Of a stretch of DNA of 14,376 nucleotides, positions 1 to 5,362 are shown one piece after another. The translations under genes and the position numbers were made by a program. The notes under the pieces are model-generated. The model searched no databases. It had not been told where the DNA came from and saw only the letters and a list, made by a program, of their open reading frames with translations. Where the stretch lies: assembly GCA_947305675.1 (NCBI GenBank), contig CAMZED010000031.1, forward strand, positions 1 to 14,376. The letters are read 5' to 3'. This DNA comes from an uncultured Clostridia bacterium. Lineage in GTDB: Bacteria; Bacillota; Clostridia; Oscillospirales; CAG-382. The stretch's first letter is position 1; each line of letters starts with the position of its first letter.

Positions 1-563
1 TGCAACCCTGCTGTCGGGGCGGCGGCGCTGCCGTCGGTGCGGGCGTAAACCGTCTGATAACGGTTTTTGTCGGCGAGCTTCTCTTTTATATAAGGCGGAA
101 GCGGCATTATCCCGATGCGGTCGAGGATCTCGTTGAAAACGCCGGTATATTCGAATTCGATAACTCTTATTCCGTCTTCAAGGATATCCTTTACGGTCCC
201 GACAAGCTCGTCGGAATAGACTATCTTCTGCCCGGCGCGGGTCTTTTTGCCGGGTCTGGTAAGGCATTTCCAGCGTTCCTTCCCGTCGCTTCCCTCCCGC
301 GAGAGCAACACCGTTTCGATCCTGCCGGTATGCCCTTCCGCCGTTCCGAACAGCCTTGCCGGGATAACTTTGGTATCGTTTATCACAAGGCAGTCGCCGG
401 GGTTCAGATAATCTATAACGTCGGAAAAAACGCGGTGCTCGATACTGCCGTCCGTCCTTGACAAATGCATAAGGCGCGATCCGTCGCGCTTTTCGCAGGG
501 GGTCTGGGCAATGAGTTCCTCGGGCAGCTCGTAAAAATATGATGAACGTTTTAAAAGATCCAT
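1..563 (-). CDS. queA: S-adenosylmethionine:tRNA ribosyltransferase-isomerase QueA, 3' part outside window
   Basis: QueA transfers and isomerises the ribosyl moiety of SAM onto preQ1-modified tRNA to make epoxyqueuosine, in the cytoplasm. I translated the minus strand from the ATG at 563 (ribosome binding site GAGGAA just upstream). It gives 187 codons with no stop and runs off the left edge. Family signatures are clear: LPEELIAQTP near residue 13, GDCLVINDTKVIPARLFG around residues 56-73, LPPYIKEKL near residue 155, RYQTVYA, and GSAAAPTAGL at the very edge. QueA is usually about 340 residues, so roughly the N-terminal 55% is present. It is divergent from dapA. Recognition is by motif from memory; the missing C-terminus cannot be judged. 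Confidence 0.95.
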   Translation of the reverse strand, partial: MDLLKRSSYFYELPEELIAQTPCEKRDGSRLMHLSRTDGSIEHRVFSDVIDYLNPGDCLVINDTKVIPARLFGTAEGHTGRIETVLLSREGSDGKERWKCLTRPGKKTRAGQKIVYSDELVGTVKDILEDGIRVIEFEYTGVFNEILDRIGIMPLPPYIKEKLADKNRYQTVYARTDGSAAAPTAGL

Positions 564-599
564 GATTTCCTCGCGTCGTGTCAAATCGAAATAAAGCTG

Positions 600-629
600 A
601 TTATAATGTAATATGATGTCGTCAGACAA
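600..629 (-). promoter_or_regulatory. Sigma-A type promoter for queA
   Basis: On the minus strand, TTGTCT (624-629) and a perfect TATAAT (600-605) are separated by 18 bp, about 37 bp upstream of the queA start. The -10 box is consensus, while the -35 box is imperfect. The 113-bp divergent region between queA and dapA holds no long leader or riboswitch-like structure that I can see. I could not pick a convincing dapA promoter in its AT-rich right half (630-655). Confidence 0.55.
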
Positions 630-676
630 TTATATTATATTTTTTATGATATTTCAACAATATGCGAGGAAAAAAC

Positions 677-1558
677 ATGTGTTCATCACCGATATTTGAA
701 GGAGTAGCCACCGCGTTGATAACTCCTTTTGACGAAAGCGGGATCGATTTCGGCGCGTTAGAAAAGATAATAGAGCGGCAGATCGGGTCCGGTGTCAGCG
801 CACTTGTCGCAGCCGGAACGACCGGAGAGGGATCGACTCTTACGCGCGGCGAATACCGCGAGCTTATAAGGTTTTCGGCAAAGATAATAAACAAACGCGT
901 GCCGCTGATCGCGGGAGCCGGGAGCAACGATACAAAAAAGGCGGCAGAAGCCGCCAAAGACGCTTGCGATTGCGGAGCGGACGCTTTGCTGCTCGTTACG
1001 CCTTATTATAACAAATGCACACAGCGCGGGCTGATAAGGCATTACGCCGAGATCGCCGGAGCGGCGAAGCTGCCTTTTATCGCCTATAACGTGCCCGCGC
1101 GCACGGGAATGGAGATCGCCCCCGAAACCGCGGGAAAGATCGCCGCGATGAAATACGCGGCGGGGATAAAAGACGCCGGCGGAAATCTGGCAAAAACGCT
1201 TAAGACCGTCGCCTGCTGCCAAGCGAAAATGCCTTTGTATTCCGGCAGCGACGATCTTATAGTGCCGACTCTTTCGGTCGGGGGCAAAGGCGTGATCTCG
1301 GTTTTATCGAACGTAGCGCCCGAAAAAGCCGTATTGCTTTGCGAGCTTTTCAACAAGGGCAAAACGCGTGAAGCCGCCGAAATGCAAGCCGCGCTTCTGC
1401 CTCTTACCGAAGCGCTGTTCTGCGAGGTGAACCCGATACCGGTCAAAGCCGCGATGTCTTATATCGGCGCCTGCAAAAACATTGTAAGGGCGCCGCTTAC
1501 GCCATTATCGGCAAACGGCGAAAAAAAGCTGAAAGCGGCGATGAAAGCGCTTTTGTGA
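677..1558 (+). CDS. dapA: 4-hydroxy-tetrahydrodipicolinate synthase DapA
   Basis: DapA condenses pyruvate with aspartate semialdehyde, the committed step of diaminopimelate and lysine synthesis, in the cytoplasm. The 293-residue TIM-barrel protein has the expected length. The catalytic set is visible: GTTGEGSTLT at 47-56, the TPYYN tyrosines at 110-111, catalytic Tyr137 in YNVPARTG with the substrate-binding Arg142, and the Schiff-base Lys165 in AGIKDAGG. All are offset by +4 from E. coli Tyr133/Arg138/Lys161. I chose the ATG at 677 because GAGGAA (666-671) sits 5 nt before it. An in-frame ATG at 662 would lie upstream of that site. The gene stands alone, divergent from queA, and its TGA stop abuts the hflX stop. 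No lysine riboswitch fits in the short leader. Confidence 0.96.
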   Translation: MCSSPIFEGVATALITPFDESGIDFGALEKIIERQIGSGVSALVAAGTTGEGSTLTRGEYRELIRFSAKIINKRVPLIAGAGSNDTKKAAEAAKDACDCGADALLLVTPYYNKCTQRGLIRHYAEIAGAAKLPFIAYNVPARTGMEIAPETAGKIAAMKYAAGIKDAGGNLAKTLKTVACCQAKMPLYSGSDDLIVPTLSVGGKGVISVLSNVAPEKAVLLCELFNKGKTREAAEMQAALLPLTEALFCEVNPIPVKAAMSYIGACKNIVRAPLTPLSANGEKKLKAAMKALL

Positions 1559-2836
1559 TCAGACCGAGAACCTGCCGTATATGCCGCGGGCGCGTTCGTC
1601 GCAATCGGCGGTGGCTTTTACACCGTCGTCGACAAACTCGTAGTTTATAACGACGGCGTATTTCGAAAGGCTGTCAAACGACGACATTTCGGAATACGGA
1701 AAAAACAGTTCCATACGCTTTTTCCCGGCGGAAACAAGTTCGTCGAGTTTTTGCAGCAGTTCGCCGATCCCGCTGCCTTTTTTTGCCGAGATCTCGACGC
1801 TTGCGGCGGGAAACGGCGCGTCGCGCAAGGCGAGATCGCATTTGTTATAAACCTCAAGCACGGGTTTTCCATCGGCGCCGAGCTCGGAAACGAGCGAATC
1901 GACAACGGCGTGTTTGCGGGTGCGTTCACCTATATCCTCGCCGGCGTCGGTGAGGTGGATCAGAATATCGGCGTATTTCAATTCTTCCAAAGTCGATTTA
2001 AAAGCCTTGACGAGGTGCGTCGGCAGACGGTCGATGAATCCGACCGTGTCGACAAGCAGCAATTCGGCTCCGGACGGCAGCGTTAACCGCCTTGTCGTCG
2101 GATCGAGCGTTGCAAAAAGTTTATCCTCGGCAAGTATTCCGGCGTCGGTAAGCCGATTGAGCAGAGTTGATTTCCCGGCGTTGGTATAGCCTATTATCGC
2201 GGCGGTTTTCAGCCCCGAGCGCGTGCGCGCGGCGCGCTGGACCTCACGCGTGCGCTCGATATCGGCGATCTCCTCACGCAATGACGCTATACGGCGTTTT
2301 AAATGCCTGCGGTCGCTTTCGAGCTTGCTCTCGCCGGGACCGCGCGTTCCTATACCGCCGCCGAGCCGCGACATCTCTTTTCCCCTGCCGGTAAGGCGGG
2401 GCGCGGTATATTGCAGGCAGGCGATCTCCACCTGAAGTTTTCCCTCGCCGGTGACGGCGTGCAGAGCGAATATGTCAAGAATGAGCATAGTCCTGTCGAT
2501 CACGCGGACGTCGGGCAGTTTATCCTCGATGTTGGCGATCTGTGACGGAGTAAGCTCGTTGTCGAAAACCACAAGGCTGATCCCGCCGTCGTTTTTGATA
2601 AAATCGGATATCTCCTCTAATTTTCCCGAACCGACGTAAGTCGCGCGGTCGGGGAGATCGCGGTTCTGAGTCACACGCGCGGCGGTGATCCCGCCCGCGG
2701 TGTCCAGAAGCCTTTCAAGCTCGTCCAGCGAGCGTTCGCAGGATTCCTCGGTATCGTCTTTGGTGCAGACCGAAACGAGTACCGCGCGGTTGGAGCCGTT
2801 TTTGAGTTCTTCGGTTATATTTTTGATCTCGGGCAT
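1559..2836 (-). CDS. hflX: Ribosome-associated GTPase HflX
   Basis: HflX binds the 50S subunit and splits or rescues stalled ribosomes using GTP; some relatives affect macrolide and lincosamide tolerance. The 425-residue protein has the N-terminal HflX domain (RATYVGSGKLEEI at 64-76, FDNELTPSQ near 91). A linker helix follows with the glycine-rich GGGIGTRGPGESKLE stretch at 159-173. The G domain has G1 GYTNAGKS (216-223), the FATLDPTTR switch I (241-249), G3 DTVGF (263-267), G4 NKCD (331-334) and G5 SAK (350-352). A strong AGGAGG site lies 7 nt before the ATG at 2836. The gene lies downstream of rpmE, behind a terminator, and its stop abuts that of the convergent dapA. Nothing in the sequence suggests inactivation. 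Confidence 0.96.
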   Translation of the reverse strand: MPEIKNITEELKNGSNRAVLVSVCTKDDTEESCERSLDELERLLDTAGGITAARVTQNRDLPDRATYVGSGKLEEISDFIKNDGGISLVVFDNELTPSQIANIEDKLPDVRVIDRTMLILDIFALHAVTGEGKLQVEIACLQYTAPRLTGRGKEMSRLGGGIGTRGPGESKLESDRRHLKRRIASLREEIADIERTREVQRAARTRSGLKTAAIIGYTNAGKSTLLNRLTDAGILAEDKLFATLDPTTRRLTLPSGAELLLVDTVGFIDRLPTHLVKAFKSTLEELKYADILIHLTDAGEDIGERTRKHAVVDSLVSELGADGKPVLEVYNKCDLALRDAPFPAASVEISAKKGSGIGELLQKLDELVSAGKKRMELFFPYSEMSSFDSLSKYAVVINYEFVDDGVKATADCDERARGIYGRFSV

Positions 2837-2854
2837 AATTTACCTCCTTTTCAA

Positions 2855-2884
2855 CAAAAAATGCAGCACGTTTACGCGTGCTGC
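2855..2884 (-). terminator. Intrinsic terminator after rpmE, in the hflX leader
   Basis: GCAGCACG (2863-2870) and CGTGCTGC (2877-2884) form a perfect 8-bp stem with a 6-nt loop. Read on the minus strand, it is followed by a T-rich run (2855-2861). It begins 20 bp after the rpmE stop and ends just before the hflX ribosome binding site, so hflX must be expressed by readthrough or from a promoter I did not identify. Confidence 0.85.
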
Positions 2885-2904
2885 AGATTTTACGAAATGA
2901 TGTC

Positions 2905-3105
2905 TTATTCGAGGTTGAACTTCTTCTTGAATTTATCAACGCGTCCGCCGGCGTCAACAAGTTTTTGTTTGCCGGTGAAGAACGGGTGACATTTCGAGCA
3001 TATATCGACCTTGATATTATCCTTTACGGATTTTGTAACATATTCCGCGCCACACGCACATTTGATTGTGGTGGTCTTATATTCCGGATGCAGACCCTGT
3101 TTCAT
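2905..3105 (-). CDS. rpmE: 50S ribosomal protein bL31, zinc-binding type
   Basis: bL31 is a small protein of the large ribosomal subunit that helps bridge the subunits. From the ATG at 3105 it is 66 residues. It carries the four zinc-ligand cysteines of the C+ form at 16, 18, 37 and 40 (CAC and CSKC), followed by the hallmark HPFFTGKQ. These positions match E. coli L31. An in-frame ATG at 3126 would add seven lysine-rich residues not typical of the family, and the purine-rich AGAGGAAAGG site lies between the two ATGs, so 3105 is preferred. The gene has its own promoter and terminator and precedes hflX. Confidence 0.96.
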   Translation of the reverse strand: MKQGLHPEYKTTTIKCACGAEYVTKSVKDNIKVDICSKCHPFFTGKQKLVDAGGRVDKFKKKFNLE

Positions 3106-3162
3106 TTTGCCTTTCCTCTCTTTCATATATTAAAGGGACAAACCCACGATTTCGCAAATGTT

Positions 3163-3191
3163 AGTATATCATGCAATTACAACAATTGCAA
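3163..3191 (-). promoter_or_regulatory. Promoter of rpmE
   Basis: On the minus strand, TTGCAA (3186-3191) and TATACT (3163-3168) are spaced by exactly 17 bp. The predicted start of transcription is near 3156, about 50 nt before the rpmE ATG. It lies downstream of the DUF6273 gene stop at 3231. The 3192-3230 stretch between them is AT-rich runs only, with no clean terminator hairpin. Confidence 0.6.
3172..3190. promoter_or_regulatory. Perfect dyad inside the rpmE promoter, operator candidate
   Basis: TGCAATT (3172-3178) and AATTGCA (3184-3190) form a perfect 7-bp inverted repeat around a 5-bp centre. It occupies the spacer and most of the -35 box of the rpmE promoter, where a bound repressor would block RNA polymerase. 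It is too AT-rich, and followed by no suitable T run, to be a terminator. The cognate regulator is unknown; a metal-responsive regulator is a guess based only on the zinc-containing product. Confidence 0.45.
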
Positions 3192-3230
3192 TACCTTTTT
3201 TTAATTTTTTTCAAAAAATGCTTATAAACT

Positions 3231-3977
3231 TCATTGTGCCTCGGCTTCGGCGCTGACCCACACCGCAATGCGGACGCAAACCCCGGCGTAATCGCAGGCA
3301 AAACCTTTATCGCGCACGGTGCCGTCGGTGAAAACATACTTGACAAATCCATCCGGGTTGACGTCGGAAAGCCACCACATAACCCTGTCGCCGGCTTTGA
3401 TCCCTCCGCCTTCGCAGGACGCGGCGGCTTTTGCGGTGCGGTGTGAATCCGGTTCGAAATACTTAAGCGCTTCGTCTGACGAAAGGATAAACAGTTTTTC
3501 GCCGTCGGAGCCGATAAGGTTGTCGGATTCCTTTTCGGTGAACGCTTCCGATATAAATTCGGAATTGAGATAGGTTTTAAGTGTGCTTTCGGAAAAAGAT
3601 CCCGCGCCGCCGCGTTCTTCGTTAAATGGCGCGCGCAGCAGGCAATCGCGGGTTATAAGCAAAAGTTTGTCGTCCTGCTTGTCCAGCACGATCCATTCAA
3701 TCGGTTCGGGATCGCCCTGCTGTTCGGCGTATCTGCCGTAATAGACCAGATTCCCGACTTCCGCTTCGGACATATGCGTTTTGAACTCGGCGGGAGGCAG
3801 GCTTATTTCGGGTTCTGAGCTCTCGTCAGGGACCGAAAACTCGGGCCGGGACGCCGCCGGGACTTCCGCCCGGCGCGGAGTGACTACGTACACGACGAAA
3901 ACCGCCAGCAAAACAAACGCCGCCGCGACGGCAACGGAAATAATTACCGATCTGCCGCTTTTTTTCTGTTCATTCAT
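3231..3977 (-). CDS. Membrane-anchored DUF6273-like protein
   Basis: The function is unknown. The 248-residue protein begins with a short basic segment and one hydrophobic helix (about residues 10-33, in the valine/alanine-rich run), consistent with a signal anchor. A Pro/Ser/Glu-rich linker follows to about residue 65. The outer domain (about 73-240) has the repeated features I associate with DUF6273: VGNLVYYGRY, EPIEWIVLDK, LLLITRDCLL, KTYLNSEFI, LFILSSDEALKYF, MWWLS, and a final VRIAVWV. The usual WWLRSP/GVRPALWI words are diverged. The ATG at 3977 is preferred because GGGAG lies 7 nt upstream; from the ATG at 3983 it is 1 nt away. It overlaps the upstream esterase gene by 8 bp (ATGAATGA), suggesting translational coupling. 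Confidence 0.75.
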   Translation of the reverse strand: MNEQKKSGRSVIISVAVAAAFVLLAVFVVYVVTPRRAEVPAASRPEFSVPDESSEPEISLPPAEFKTHMSEAEVGNLVYYGRYAEQQGDPEPIEWIVLDKQDDKLLLITRDCLLRAPFNEERGGAGSFSESTLKTYLNSEFISEAFTEKESDNLIGSDGEKLFILSSDEALKYFEPDSHRTAKAAASCEGGGIKAGDRVMWWLSDVNPDGFVKYVFTDGTVRDKGFACDYAGVCVRIAVWVSAEAEAQ

Positions 3978-5025
3978 TTTCATTCTCCCGTTCCAATGTA
4001 CTTACACGGCGCCATCCCGTGACCGAGACGATCTTTTTGACCAGCAGCGAAGAGGCGCGAATGTCGGCGTGGACGTTCGGGTGGCCGTTCGCTCCGGTCT
4101 CGTTTTCGCGGCCGAACATACTTTCGACGTAAAGCATATGAACTTTTTTGTCGGTCTCGGAAACGGTGCGTATAATATCGCGGATGGTTTCGAGATAAAA
4201 TTCGCTCATCATACCGTACATCCATATTATCTCGGATCCCGGGTAACGCGCGCGCACTTTGCTTATAAGGTCGAGCCCGGCGGAAGTGAACTCTTCTTTT
4301 CCGGCTGGGCCGCCGCAATCGTTGGTGCCGATGTTTATTACAACCACGTCGGCTTGCCAGCCGTCGTCGCAGACGCCGCCTTCGTAGGTCTGATATTCGT
4401 AATATTGCCCGGCTTTTACGTCTTCACGGTTGCCCTCGCAGTTGCAGACTATCCCCTTGCCGGAAATGCAGATATATCTTCCGTCGGCGGCGAGTGCCTC
4501 GGAGGTTAGATACGCGTAGGAATAGGTCCCGTCCTGCTGATAAGTGAGATATCCCGGATCGACGCTGCGCCCGAGCACTCCGTAGCCGCAGGTTATCGAA
4601 TCGCCGATATATTCGATCCTGCGCGGACGGTTGAACGGAGGAAGGTTAAGAGCCGCTTCGTTGCCGAACAGAGTCAGTTCGCCGAAAAGAAGTTTGGCGG
4701 ACCCTTCGGTGACTTTTAAGATCTCGACCCGGTGACGGCGGTCGTTGAGCCCCTCGATGATTATCTTTTCGTTCCCGTTCGAAACCGCAAACCGCTGGCG
4801 GCGGGCGCCGCCGTCGATGATCACTTTCACATAAGCGGGTTGGTCGGCTTTATATTCCCCCAGCGAGAGCATGAACCCCGTGCCGTGGAAGTTAAAGGCT
4901 ATGCCGCTGTTGCTCCAGTCAAAAGCAAGATATCCACCGGAGACGGTGTGTCTGCCGCGAATTTTTATTTTATTGTTGCCGACCAGCGGAAAAGGTTCGT
5001 TCGGCACAATTATATTTTTGTCCAT
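3970..5025 (-). CDS. CE2-type SGNH-fold carbohydrate esterase (acetyl esterase)
   Basis: This probably removes acetyl groups from carbohydrates. The 351-residue protein has the two-domain layout of carbohydrate esterase family 2. An N-terminal beta-rich domain (about 1-130) includes GRHTVSGGYLAFDWSNSG. A C-terminal SGNH hydrolase domain has the nucleophile Ser143 in GDSITCGYG, Asn235 in IGTNDC, and His315 in GANGHPN. There is no signal peptide or membrane helix, so it should act inside the cell on imported oligosaccharides, or on the cell's own glycans. AGGAAAG precedes the ATG at 5025. It is the first gene of a two-gene unit with the DUF6273 protein. Its only upstream space is 26 bp before the 5052-5339 repeat element. 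The exact substrate cannot be told. Confidence 0.85.
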   Translation of the reverse strand: MDKNIIVPNEPFPLVGNNKIKIRGRHTVSGGYLAFDWSNSGIAFNFHGTGFMLSLGEYKADQPAYVKVIIDGGARRQRFAVSNGNEKIIIEGLNDRRHRVEILKVTEGSAKLLFGELTLFGNEAALNLPPFNRPRRIEYIGDSITCGYGVLGRSVDPGYLTYQQDGTYSYAYLTSEALAADGRYICISGKGIVCNCEGNREDVKAGQYYEYQTYEGGVCDDGWQADVVVINIGTNDCGGPAGKEEFTSAGLDLISKVRARYPGSEIIWMYGMMSEFYLETIRDIIRTVSETDKKVHMLYVESMFGRENETGANGHPNVHADIRASSLLVKKIVSVTGWRRVSTLERENENE

Positions 5026-5051
5026 CGCTTTACTTTCCTATTCGTTTCTGG

Positions 5052-5079
5052 ATTGTAGGGTGAGCGGCGGTAAGGACAA
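5052..5079 (-). promoter_or_regulatory. Outward promoter-like sequence in the left terminal repeat, facing the esterase gene
   Basis: On the minus strand, TTGTCC (5074-5079) and TACAAT (5052-5057) are spaced by 16 bp. Predicted transcription would start near 5045, about 20 nt before the esterase ATG. It is the only promoter-like sequence I see between the ATPase gene and the esterase gene. The boxes match consensus at four (-35) and five (-10) of six positions. Confidence 0.45.
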
Positions 5080-5311
5080 ATCGGTTTTGGGCGGTAAAAT
5101 TTTCCGAATACTTTGCCGCAAAGCCTCGGAATACGCCGGTATACCTTCGTTTTGCGGCTTCGTCTGCGAAAAATTTTACTGCGCCCAAAACTGCTCCGCA
5201 CCTCTCGGCGAGGATATTTCGAGGCGGTTTGCGTGCGAAGGAGGACGGCATACTCACGTATGCCTACGACGACAAACGCGAAACGCCCGAAAGAGTCCGC
5301 CGAGAGGCGGT

Positions 5312-5339
5312 TTGTCCTTATCGTCGCTCACCATACAAT
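5312..5339 (+). promoter_or_regulatory. Outward promoter-like sequence in the right terminal repeat
   Basis: This is the mirror copy of the left promoter: TTGTCC (5312-5317), 16 bp, TACAAT (5334-5339). It points to the plus strand, so a transcript would be antisense to the 3' end of the Ca2+-ATPase gene. Preservation of both boxes and spacing in both repeats may reflect recent shared origin rather than selection. Confidence 0.35.
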
Positions 5340-5362
5340 AACGAACAAATAAAGAATATTTC

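Larger units (their letters stand above)
5052..5339. repeat. MITE-like element with terminal inverted repeats and two internal long hairpins
   Basis: The gap from 5026 to 5362 has no credible gene and is almost filled by this structure. Terminal repeats 5052-5082 and 5309-5339 are inverted copies matching at 27 of 31 positions. Inside, hairpin A spans 5084-5191: GTTTTGGGCG (5084-5093) pairs with 5182-5191, and GTAAAATTTT (5094-5103) with 5170-5179. Nested pairing follows, such as GCCGCAAA (5115-5122) with 5151-5158. Hairpin B spans 5201-5307: CCTCTCGGCG pairs with 5298-5307, and its tip is GGCATAC (5247-5253) paired with GTATGCC (5258-5264). I see no transposase and no clear target duplication. 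It resembles non-autonomous palindromic repeats, but family membership is unproven. Confidence 0.75.

Noticed and set aside
1753..1784. A possible dapA terminator inside hflX: GCAGC and GCTGC followed by seven T.
   Set aside because: The stem is only 5 bp with a 14-nt loop and lies almost 200 bp past the dapA stop, much weaker than the other terminators here.
3781..4509. A 242-codon open frame on the plus strand opposite the esterase and DUF6273 genes.
   Set aside because: It spans parts of two well-supported minus-strand genes and has no recognisable domain.
5010..5352. Short open frames on both strands across the 5052-5339 element.
   Set aside because: They run through hairpin arms and inverted repeats, lack good ribosome binding sites, and have compositions set by the repeat rather than by coding.
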